This document shows positions 17,396-25,141 of a DNA stretch of 64,000 nt, piece after piece. The stretch comes from CAWDVB01 sp963824105 (lineage in GTDB: Bacteria > Actinomycetota > Actinomycetes > Propionibacteriales > Nocardioidaceae). Below the pieces are notes generated by a model. It searched no databases, had not been told where the DNA came from, and worked only from the letters and a program-made list of their open reading frames with translations. Every line of letters begins with the position of its first letter. The first letter of the stretch is position 1. The stretch is from contig CAWGNN010000008.1 in the NCBI GenBank assembly GCA_963824105.1, forward strand, positions 159,900 through 223,899, written 5' to 3'. Made by a program: the position numbers and the translations under genes.

Positions 17396-18817
17396 GTGAC
17401 CGATCTGCACTACCTCAGCGCAACCGAGGTCCTGCGCGCCTTCCGAGCTCGCGAGCTCTCCCCCGTGGAGGTGTTCGACGCCGTCGTCGCCCGTGCTGAC
17501 GCGGTCGAGCCCACGATCAACTGCCTTCTCGAGCGCGACCACGAGGACTTCCGGGCTGCCGCGCAGGCCGCCGAGCGGCGCTACGCCGGCGCCGGTGAGC
17601 CGCCGCGGCCTCTTGAAGGCCTTCCGGTGGCGCTCAAGGAGGAGCAGCCGATTGCCGGCCGCAGCCTGCGGTTCGGCTCGCTGCTCACCGAAGGCCTGGT
17701 CTCCGAGGAGACCCACCCGGTTGCGGAGCGGGTCTACGCCTCCGGTGCCATCGTGCACGCCCGGACGACGACCCCTGAGTTCTCCTGCGCCGGGTTCACC
17801 CACAGCAAGCTGTGGGGCATCACTCGTAACCCGTGGAACCCCGACTACACCCCCGGCGGCTCCTCGGGCGGCTCCGGCGCCGCGCTTGCCTCGGGGACCG
17901 CGTACCTGGCCAGCGGTTCCGACATCGGCGGGTCGATCCGCATCCCGGCATCCTTCTGCGGCGTCGTCGGCTTCAAGGCCCCCTACGGTCGGGTGCCGGC
18001 CCTGCCGCCGTTCAACCTCGACACCTACTGCCACGACGGCGCGATGGGCCGCACCGTCGCGGACACCGCGCTGTTGCACAACGTGCTTCAAGGGCAGCAC
18101 CCCGCTGACCACGTCTCGTTGCCGGCCCTTCCGATCCCCTCCGACCTCGGGGACGTCCGCGGGATGCGCATCGCCCTGGCCGTCACCCTCGGCGACTTCC
18201 CGGTCGATCCGGAGGTGGCGGCCAACACTCGCGCCTTCGGGCAGGCCCTGCGCCAGGCCGGAGCGGTGGTCGAGGAGGTCACCGTGGACCTGTCGCTCGA
18301 CCGCCTCACCGAGGCAGCCCTGGTGCACTACGGCTCGATCATGGGGCCGTCGATGAACGAGGAGGCCGACCCGCAGGACCCACGGTTCATGCCCTACACC
18401 CGGCAGTTCATGTCGCTGTCCAGTGAGGCGTTCAACCGCACGAGCGTCTATGCCGGGATGACGATCGAGGCCGAGGTCCAGGCCGCGGTAGCCCAGGTCT
18501 TCGCCGACCATGAGGCGCTGGTCTGCCCGACCTTCGGTGGGCTCGGGCTGCGCGCCGGCGAGGAGTACAGCGACGGGATCGAAGTCGCCGGGCGTCATCT
18601 GGACCTGTACATCTTCGCCGCGCTCACCCCGGTGTTCAACGTTGCCAGTCGCCACCCGGTGCTGGCCGTCCCATCGGGTGTGGCATCCAACGGCGTGCCC
18701 ACCGGCGTCCAAGTGGTGGCGCGTCCCTATGACGACGTCACTGCCTTTCACGTCGGCGCCGCAGCGGAGCGCGAGCTCGGCTTGTGGAATGACGCAGCCC
18801 GGCGGCCACGACTCTGA
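17396..18817 (+). CDS. amidase (amidase signature family)
   Basis: This 473-residue protein is a complete amidase-signature enzyme. The Ser-cisSer-Lys triad is Lys81 (VALKEEQP), Ser156 in the Gly/Ser loop GGSSGGSGAALASG, and Ser180 in GSDIGGSIRIPA. The spacing of 24 residues between the two serines is as in characterised family members. It hydrolyses a carboxylic amide to acid and ammonia in the cytoplasm. The GTG start has GGGAGGA upstream. It is followed by a peptide-type ABC transporter in the same direction, which suggests hydrolysis of an imported amide or short peptide-like compound. Confidence 0.93.
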   Translation: MTDLHYLSATEVLRAFRARELSPVEVFDAVVARADAVEPTINCLLERDHEDFRAAAQAAERRYAGAGEPPRPLEGLPVALKEEQPIAGRSLRFGSLLTEGLVSEETHPVAERVYASGAIVHARTTTPEFSCAGFTHSKLWGITRNPWNPDYTPGGSSGGSGAALASGTAYLASGSDIGGSIRIPASFCGVVGFKAPYGRVPALPPFNLDTYCHDGAMGRTVADTALLHNVLQGQHPADHVSLPALPIPSDLGDVRGMRIALAVTLGDFPVDPEVAANTRAFGQALRQAGAVVEEVTVDLSLDRLTEAALVHYGSIMGPSMNEEADPQDPRFMPYTRQFMSLSSEAFNRTSVYAGMTIEAEVQAAVAQVFADHEALVCPTFGGLGLRAGEEYSDGIEVAGRHLDLYIFAALTPVFNVASRHPVLAVPSGVASNGVPTGVQVVARPYDDVTAFHVGAAAERELGLWNDAARRPRL

Positions 18818-18858
18818 ATCGCTCCACTGACATGCACCGCCAAACCGGAAGGAATCTC

Positions 18859-20517
18859 ATGTTGTCCCTCACTCCGTCCCGTCGCTGGGCGATTCTGGGC
18901 GCTGGCGCCGTGGTCTGCTCTGTGGCGCTCTCCGCGTGTGGAGCTCCGCCGCCGTCCGCGAGCTCGGCGAGCCCCACGGCCGCCACCTCTGACTACACCG
19001 TGCTCACCCCCAAACCGACCACGTCGGCCGGTGACGTCGTGTGGGCGGCATACCGGGAGGTTCAGACCCTGGACCCGATCCAGGCGTTCGACTACCCGGA
19101 GAACACGGTCGACCCGCTGCTGTGCGATTCGCTGCTGCGGCAGGGGCCGGACATGACGATCGGCCCCGGTCTGGCCTCGTACACCAACCCTTCCCCGACC
19201 GAGTTCGACTTCACGATCAACCCCGATGCCACGTTCTGGGACGGCTCCCCGGTCACCGCGCAGGACGCGGTGTTCAGCCTCGAGCGGGCAGCCGACCCCA
19301 AGGGCGCCGGCTACTACGCGGCGGTCTTCTCCCGGGTCAAGTCCATCACGGCGACCGGGACCAAGACCTTCACGATCAGCCTGAGCCAGCCGGACTACTG
19401 GCTGCTCGGCGAGCTGTCCGCCACACCCGGTGAGGTGCTCGAGCAGAAGTACGTCAAGGCCCAGGGCTCGGCCTTCGGCACCGTCTCAGGGGGCACGATG
19501 TGCTCGGGTCCCTACAAGCTGGACTCGTGGAAGACCGGCCAGGGCGTCAAGATGGTTCCCAACGCCAACTACTGGGACAGCAGCCTGCCCACACCCCAGG
19601 TCAAGAGCCTGACCGTGATCGGGGTGCCGGACGACGCGACGCTGACCGCGGGCCTGAAGTCCGGCTCGATCGACGGCAACTACGGAGTCGGGCTGAGCAC
19701 TCTCGGACAGCTCGAGAAGGACCCGTCTGTGAAGGTCTACCAGGGCGCGCCCTACGCGACCGTGGCTCTCGTCGTCAGCGCGACGAAGGGCCCATTGGCC
19801 ACCGCCCAGGGGCGCCAGGCGCTGTCGTACGCCATCGACCGCGCGGGCCTGATCAACACCGTCTACCAGGGCGCCGGCAGCATCCCGCACGCCCTGGCAG
19901 CCAACGGCACCTGGGGTTACGAGAAGGACCAGTTCAAGGCCGCGTATGACGCCCTTCCGGCGCTGGACCAGGACCTGGCCAAGGCCAAGAGCCTCGCCGC
20001 CGAGGCTGGGATCGTGGGGCAGACCATCACCATCGGGACTTCCTCGGGCATTCCGACCCTCAACACCGAGGCGTTGGCGATCAGCCAGGCCGGGCAGGCG
20101 ATCGGGCTGAAGGTCAAGCTGCACAACGTCAGCCCGTCGAACTACATCAACTTCTTCATCGACCCGAAGGCGTGGGGTTCGGTCGACGGCTTCGTGACGG
20201 TCAACTACGGAGACTTCGCCGACCCGGCTGCGCTGTACGACAGTCTGGCGATGGCTGACGGTTCGCAGAACTTCTCCGGCTGGACCAACGCGGAGGTCAC
20301 CAAGGACATGGATGCCGCGCGCAGCGAGAGCGACCCGGCCAAGCGCGCCGCGGACGTCATCGCTGCCCAGAAGATCATCGCCGACCAGATGCCATGGATC
20401 CCGCTCGTGGCGCCCAACAATGTCCTGGTCATGAACAATGCCGTCACCGGTCCGCCCGCGACCTTCTCGTACATGTTCGGCCCGTGGGCGAGCTACCTGG
20501 GCGGCACCGGTAACTGA
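18859..20517 (+). CDS. ABC transporter substrate-binding lipoprotein, oligopeptide type (SBP family 5)
   Basis: This 552-residue protein begins with a lipoprotein signal (SVALSAC lipobox) and a low-complexity spacer. The DppA/OppA fold follows: TLDPIQAFDYPENTV, ATFWDGSPVTAQDAVFSLERA, GPYKLDSW and QALSYAIDRAGLI. It captures a peptide-like or other organic solute outside the membrane and delivers it to the permeases. GGAAGGAA lies shortly before the ATG at 18859, which makes this start better than an ATG nine codons earlier. The gene begins 41 bases after the amidase. Confidence 0.93.
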   Translation: MLSLTPSRRWAILGAGAVVCSVALSACGAPPPSASSASPTAATSDYTVLTPKPTTSAGDVVWAAYREVQTLDPIQAFDYPENTVDPLLCDSLLRQGPDMTIGPGLASYTNPSPTEFDFTINPDATFWDGSPVTAQDAVFSLERAADPKGAGYYAAVFSRVKSITATGTKTFTISLSQPDYWLLGELSATPGEVLEQKYVKAQGSAFGTVSGGTMCSGPYKLDSWKTGQGVKMVPNANYWDSSLPTPQVKSLTVIGVPDDATLTAGLKSGSIDGNYGVGLSTLGQLEKDPSVKVYQGAPYATVALVVSATKGPLATAQGRQALSYAIDRAGLINTVYQGAGSIPHALAANGTWGYEKDQFKAAYDALPALDQDLAKAKSLAAEAGIVGQTITIGTSSGIPTLNTEALAISQAGQAIGLKVKLHNVSPSNYINFFIDPKAWGSVDGFVTVNYGDFADPAALYDSLAMADGSQNFSGWTNAEVTKDMDAARSESDPAKRAADVIAAQKIIADQMPWIPLVAPNNVLVMNNAVTGPPATFSYMFGPWASYLGGTGN

Positions 20518-20549
20518 CCGGCATTGGAACCCTGACCGAGGAGCTCGCA

Positions 20550-21497
20550 GTGCTCGCATTCCTGGCCAAACGCCTCATGATGCTTGTGGCCACACTGCTC
20601 GTAGCGAGCTTCGCTGTCTACGGGGCGCTGTACCTGGCCCCGGGGAGCCCGATCGCCACCTTGACCGGCGGTCGGGCTCCCTCCCCCCAGGTCATCGCGC
20701 AACTGAACAAGACGTACCACCTCGACGAGCCGTTCCTGGTCCGCTACTGGCACTGGCTGCTGGCGGCGATGCACGGCGACCTGGGACAGTCGATCCCGCT
20801 CCACGAGAACGTTTCGACGCTCGTCTCGCAACGCATCCAGGTGACGGCATCCCTGGTTCTGCTCACCTCGATCATCATCATCCTGGTCGGGGTGGGGTTG
20901 GGGCTGCTGGGAGCGCTCACCCGCGGCTGGATCGATGCCGGAGTGCTGCTCTCCTCGACCATCTCGGCGGCGATGCCCAGTTTCGCCGCGGCGGTGGTGC
21001 TGCAGTTCGTCTTCGCGGTGGAACTGCCCTGGTTCCCCGCGCTGGGCGACGGCTCGGGGTTGCTCGACTCGCTGCGACACCTCATCTTGCCCTCCCTCGC
21101 CCTCGCCGCCTCGTCGGTGGCCCTGGTGACCCGTGTGACCCGCACGGCGGTGCGAGAGGAGTTGGAGCGTGAGCATGTGCAGACCGCGGTGAGCCGGGGG
21201 CTGCCCTGGCCGACGGTCCTGCGCCGTCATGTGCTGCGCAACGCGTCGATCCCGATCACGACCGTGGTCGGGCTGACCATCGCCAGCCTCATCGCACTCT
21301 CCGCGGTGGTCGAGACGGCCTTCGGCCTCAACGGGCTGGGCTCCTACCTGGTGCAGGCGGCCCAGAACAAGGACTTCGCCGTCGTTCAGGGAATCAGCCT
21401 CGTCCTCGTCGTCGCATTCGTCCTCACCAATACCCTCGTCGACATCGCCTATGCGCTGCTGGATCCGCGCGTCGCCTTCGGGAGCAGGGCGCAGTGA
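20550..21497 (+). CDS. ABC transporter permease, DppB-like
   Basis: This 315-residue integral membrane protein has an N-terminal MLAFLAKRLMMLVATLL helix and the family segment FLVRYWHWLLAAMHGDLGQSI. The BPD_transp_1 core follows (RTAVREELEREHVQTAVSRGLP, VVETAFGLNGLGSYL). It forms half of the transport channel. The GTG start follows GAGGAG, 32 bases after the binding-protein gene. Its stop overlaps the next GTG start by four bases. Confidence 0.93.
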   Translation: MLAFLAKRLMMLVATLLVASFAVYGALYLAPGSPIATLTGGRAPSPQVIAQLNKTYHLDEPFLVRYWHWLLAAMHGDLGQSIPLHENVSTLVSQRIQVTASLVLLTSIIIILVGVGLGLLGALTRGWIDAGVLLSSTISAAMPSFAAAVVLQFVFAVELPWFPALGDGSGLLDSLRHLILPSLALAASSVALVTRVTRTAVREELEREHVQTAVSRGLPWPTVLRRHVLRNASIPITTVVGLTIASLIALSAVVETAFGLNGLGSYLVQAAQNKDFAVVQGISLVLVVAFVLTNTLVDIAYALLDPRVAFGSRAQ

Positions 21498-22360
21498 ACG
21501 CGCAAACCAACCAGGTCGTCCCGACCTCACCGACCCGGTCCTGGCACCTTCCTCGACTCGGTGTGACTGGCTGGGCCAGTCTTGCGGTCCTGGGGATCGC
21601 GCTGTTGCTGGCGGTCCTCGGCCCGCTGGTGCGGCCGTTCGATCCGGACGCGGCGAACCTGACCTACGCCAACGTCGGGCCGTACGGCGCCCACCTCCTG
21701 GGCTTCGACGGCGCCGGCCGCGACCTGCTCAGCAGGCTCATGGTGGGCGCACGCACCACGGTGCTGGGAGCCGCGTTCGTCTCGATCATCGCGGTGGGCG
21801 TGGGCTCCACGCTCGCGGTGGCGACCGCCTGGTTCGGAGGAAGGGTCGACACCGTGGTCTCCGCGGTCCTCGACGTCCTGTTCGCTTTTCCGGGCATCCT
21901 CCTGGCCGTCCTCTCGGCAGCGGTGTTCGGCCCCGGGCTGATGTCCGCCGGACTGGCCCTGGCGGTGGCCTACTCTCCCTACCTGGCGCGGGTGTTGCGC
22001 GGCGCGGCCCTGAAGGAGCGGGCGATGGCCTACATCGCAGCCGGCGAGGTGCAGGGATTCGGCGCCTGGCGATTGTGCATCCGTCACCTGCTGCCGAACA
22101 TCTCCGGACTCATCGTGGCCCAAGGAACGATCTTCTTCGGATTCGCGATGGTGGACCTGGCCGCGATCTCGTTCCTCGGCCTGGGCATCCAACCCCCGCG
22201 GGCCGACTGGGGCGTCATGGTGTCGGAAGGCAAGACCTCGCTGCTGCAGGGCTATCCGCTGGAGTCGCTGTCAGCGGTGGTCTGCATCATCGGCGTGGTC
22301 TCGGCGGTGAGCTTCCTCGGCGAGCGGCTGCAGGAGCGCTCCATGGAGGGCCGCCGATGA
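21494..22360 (+). CDS. ABC transporter permease, DppC-like
   Basis: This 288-residue membrane protein is the second permease. Family marks are LLGFDGAGRDLLSRLMVGARTT near residue 75, the EAA-like loop RGAALKERAMAYIAAGEVQGF, and IQPPRADWGVMVSEG. Several hydrophobic helices are evident. The start overlaps dppB by four bases and the stop overlaps the ATPase ATG, so the transporter genes are translationally coupled. Confidence 0.93.
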   Translation: MNAQTNQVVPTSPTRSWHLPRLGVTGWASLAVLGIALLLAVLGPLVRPFDPDAANLTYANVGPYGAHLLGFDGAGRDLLSRLMVGARTTVLGAAFVSIIAVGVGSTLAVATAWFGGRVDTVVSAVLDVLFAFPGILLAVLSAAVFGPGLMSAGLALAVAYSPYLARVLRGAALKERAMAYIAAGEVQGFGAWRLCIRHLLPNISGLIVAQGTIFFGFAMVDLAAISFLGLGIQPPRADWGVMVSEGKTSLLQGYPLESLSAVVCIIGVVSAVSFLGERLQERSMEGRR

Positions 22361-23349
22361 GCGCCCTGCTGGAGGTCCGCGACCTGACGGTCCGGCTGCG
22401 CCTGGGCGCCGAGCTGCTCGAGGTGATCACCGGGACGACCTTGGACATCGACTCCGGCGAGTCCGTCGGGTTGGTCGGCGAGTCAGGCTCGGGCAAGTCG
22501 ATGACCGCCAAGGCCATCGCCCGGCTGCTTCCGGCCGGGGCCGAGGTCACCGGCCAGGTCACGTTCGGCGGCGCAGACGTCCTCGCGCTCTCCGACTCCC
22601 AGCTCCGCCGGCACCGCTCCCAGGTCGCCGTGGTCTTCCAGGACCCCCGCGCGCACATCAATCCGGTGCGCCGGATCGAGGACTTCATGACCGAGTCTCT
22701 GCGCACGCTGGAGCACGTGCCGCGGGCCGAGGCCCGCCGCCGGGCCGCCCAGTCGCTGGAGGAGGTCGGCATCGACGACACCGCGAGGCGGTTGCGGCAG
22801 TTCCCCCACGAGCTCTCCGGCGGAATGCTGCAGCGGGTCATGATCGCCACCGCGTTGCTGTCCGATCCTCGCCTGCTGCTGGCCGACGAGTGCACCACCG
22901 CCCTTGATGTCACCACGCAGTCCGAGGTCATGGCCATCCTCGACGGCCTGCGCCGCGACCGAGGGCTGTCGATGCTCTTCATCACACACGACCTCGAGCT
23001 TGCCGGCGCGGTCTGCGACAGGACCTGCGTGATGTACGCCGGCCAGGTCGTCGAGACCCGCGCGGCCGACCGCCTGCACGCCGACCCGCTGCACCCCTAT
23101 AGCGCCGCCCTCGTCGAGGCCCGGCCGGACATCAACTCCGCCGCGGAGCGACTCGTGGCGATCCCGGGCCGGCCCGTCTCGGCGTTCGAGGCCCCGGATG
23201 GCTGCCGGTTCGCCCCGCGGTGCCCGCATGCCGCGGACTCCTGCCGTCAGCACGAGCAGGAGACGACCGAGCTGGACTCCGGTCGGGTGCGCTGTGAGTT
23301 GGCCACCCAGCTGCGTGGAACCCTGCTGACGGGAGGGACCCATGGCTGA
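22357..23349 (+). CDS. ABC transporter ATP-binding protein, DppD-like
   Basis: This 330-residue ATPase has Walker A GESGSGKS, the signature LSGGMLQRVMIA, Walker B LLLADECTTALD and the H-loop FITHDLEL. The C-terminal oligopeptide-transporter extension is present (CRFAPRCPHAADSC). It powers import together with the next gene. The signature reads LSGGM rather than LSGGQ, a common variant in DppD-type ATPases. The ATG overlaps the permease stop by four bases. Confidence 0.93.
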   Translation: MSALLEVRDLTVRLRLGAELLEVITGTTLDIDSGESVGLVGESGSGKSMTAKAIARLLPAGAEVTGQVTFGGADVLALSDSQLRRHRSQVAVVFQDPRAHINPVRRIEDFMTESLRTLEHVPRAEARRRAAQSLEEVGIDDTARRLRQFPHELSGGMLQRVMIATALLSDPRLLLADECTTALDVTTQSEVMAILDGLRRDRGLSMLFITHDLELAGAVCDRTCVMYAGQVVETRAADRLHADPLHPYSAALVEARPDINSAAERLVAIPGRPVSAFEAPDGCRFAPRCPHAADSCRQHEQETTELDSGRVRCELATQLRGTLLTGGTHG

Positions 23350-24163
23350 ACCGTCGACATCGCCCGAGCCCGTCCTGTCGGTGCGGGGCCTGCGCAAGGA
23401 GTTCGGGGCCCAGGTGGCTGTTGCCGACATGGCCTTCGACCTCATGCCGGGCCGGTCACTGGCCATCGTCGGCGAGTCCGGCAGCGGGAAGACCACCGTG
23501 GCACGGATGATCGTCGGCCTGGAGCGACCCACGGCCGGGCAGATCACAGCCTGCGGCCGGGACCGGTCGCAGCCGGCCCGCACCGGACGGGAACGCAAGC
23601 TGCGCGGCCGTGAGGTGCAGATCGTCTTCCAGGACCCCTACTCGAGCCTGGACCCTCGTCAGTCCGGGGAGGCTCTCGTCGACGAAGTGCTCCGCCTGCA
23701 CCACCACCAGGACGTGTCGACCCGACGGCGGATCATCACCGAGCTGGCCGACCTCGTCGGGCTGGACCAGCGGCAGATGACCGCGCTCCCGAGGGCCCTG
23801 TCGGGCGGCCAGCGTCAGCGGGTTGCGATCGCCCGGGCTCTGGCCGCGGAACCTCGGGTGCTCATCCTGGACGAGTCGGTGGCAGCCCTCGACGTGTCGA
23901 TCCAGGCCCAAGTTCTCAACGTGCTCGCCGACGTCCGCGACGAGCGGGGGATCAGCTACATCCTCATCTCCCACGACCTCGCCGTCGTGCGCCAGCTCAC
24001 CGAAGAGACCGTTGTGATGCAGCGCGGTGTGGTCGTCGAACGCGGTGCGACCGGCGAGGTCCTCGACTCCCCGAAGCATCCCTACACACGGTTGCTGAGG
24101 TCCAGCGTCCCGGGCCCGGGCTGGAAGCCGGTTCGGGCGCTGCGCGAGTCGTCCCCGACCTGA
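23342..24163 (+). CDS. ABC transporter ATP-binding protein, DppF-like
   Basis: This 273-residue ATPase has Walker A GESGSGKTT, the signature LSGGQRQRVAIA, Walker B VLILDESVAALD and the switch YILISHDLAV. DppF partners DppD in the heteromeric ATPase. The ATG lies inside the end of the previous gene (8-base overlap). It ends the apparent operon 17396-24163, which makes the transporter complete: binding protein, two permeases and two ATPases. Confidence 0.93.
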   Translation: MAEPSTSPEPVLSVRGLRKEFGAQVAVADMAFDLMPGRSLAIVGESGSGKTTVARMIVGLERPTAGQITACGRDRSQPARTGRERKLRGREVQIVFQDPYSSLDPRQSGEALVDEVLRLHHHQDVSTRRRIITELADLVGLDQRQMTALPRALSGGQRQRVAIARALAAEPRVLILDESVAALDVSIQAQVLNVLADVRDERGISYILISHDLAVVRQLTEETVVMQRGVVVERGATGEVLDSPKHPYTRLLRSSVPGPGWKPVRALRESSPT

Positions 24164-24346
24164 TGTTCGCCCGGTTCTCCGCGCTCGGAAGTTGAGAGAC
24201 CCCCCGTTCCGGGGAGGCGCCGGGGTTGGGATGTTCTTGCACCCTCCGGTGCGAGGATCCGTTGTGAAACGTTGGCTGTGAGCGTCCAGTTGTTCCTCGA
24301 CTACAACTATTGGAGCGGCTACTTTCGAGGGCACGGAGGTGATCCC

Positions 24347-25141
24347 GTGCACGATCTCGTCGCGGAACGATCGACAGTACGCGTGGTGGCAGGGGAGGGG
24401 GCGTCGCGTCCCGAGCCGCTCGCCGTCGAGGAGCCGCTGGAGCTCCGGGTCTCGGGGGAGCCGCTGACCATCACGATGCGGACGCCTGGTCACGACCTCG
24501 ACCTGGCAGCCGGTTTCCTGGTGTCGGAGGGCGCTGTGCGGTCACCGGCGGACATCGTGTCGATGAGGCATCTGGCAGATGCTCCGGAGTCCAACGTCTT
24601 GGACGTCTCGCTGTCCGTGCCCGCACCGCGGGCGCGGGCCTTCGGGACGACGTCCGCGTGTGGGATGTGTGGCGCGATCTCGATCACCGACGTCGAACGG
24701 CGCTCGCCGTACTCCGTATCGTCCTCTGCCCTGCGGGTGCCTTCGTCGGTGATCGCGTCGCTGCCGTTCACGCTGCGAGCCTCCCAGGAGGTCTTCGAGC
24801 TGACCGGGGGCCTGCACGCGGCCGGGCTCTTCACGTCGTCGGGTGAGCTGGTCTGCATCCGCGAGGACGTCGGCCGGCACAACGCCGTCGACAAGGTGGT
24901 CGGGTGGGCACTTCGGGAGGGGATGCTGCCGTTGTCGGACTTCGTCCTGGTGGTGAGCGGCAGGGCGTCGTTCGAGCTGGTGCAGAAGGCCTGGCTCGCC
25001 GGGATCCCGATGCTCGCCGCCGTCTCCGCCCCTTCGTCTCTTGCGGTCGACCTCGCCAACCGGGCGGGGATGACCCTCATCGGGTTCCTGCGGGGCGACT
25101 CGATGAACGTCTACTCGTCCTCGCATCGGGTGATCTCATGA
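24347..25141 (+). CDS. fdhD: formate dehydrogenase accessory sulfurtransferase FdhD
   Basis: This 264-residue protein belongs to the FdhD family, which delivers sulfur to the molybdenum or tungsten centre of formate-dehydrogenase-type enzymes. The conserved sulfur-carrying cysteines are Cys105 and Cys108 in TTSACGMCG. VEEPLELRV, RTPGHDLDLAAGFL and EDVGRHNAVDKVVGWAL are further family marks. The GTG at 24347 has GGAGGT exactly six bases upstream; a TTG 25 codons earlier is less likely. Its stop overlaps the ATG of the oxidoreductase it presumably matures. Confidence 0.95.
   Translation: MHDLVAERSTVRVVAGEGASRPEPLAVEEPLELRVSGEPLTITMRTPGHDLDLAAGFLVSEGAVRSPADIVSMRHLADAPESNVLDVSLSVPAPRARAFGTTSACGMCGAISITDVERRSPYSVSSSALRVPSSVIASLPFTLRASQEVFELTGGLHAAGLFTSSGELVCIREDVGRHNAVDKVVGWALREGMLPLSDFVLVVSGRASFELVQKAWLAGIPMLAAVSAPSSLAVDLANRAGMTLIGFLRGDSMNVYSSSHRVIS

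Noticed and set aside
15503..18751. 1082-codon open frame on the minus strand across the amidohydrolase and amidase
   Set aside because: It is the antisense shadow of two clear enzymes in GC-rich DNA. It has no family motif, and the plus-strand proteins carry intact active sites.
24164..24346. Molybdenum-cofactor riboswitch upstream of fdhD
   Set aside because: Only a short hairpin (GCACC-CTCC-GGTGC) and GC-rich sequence are seen; no conserved Moco RNA pattern was recognised.
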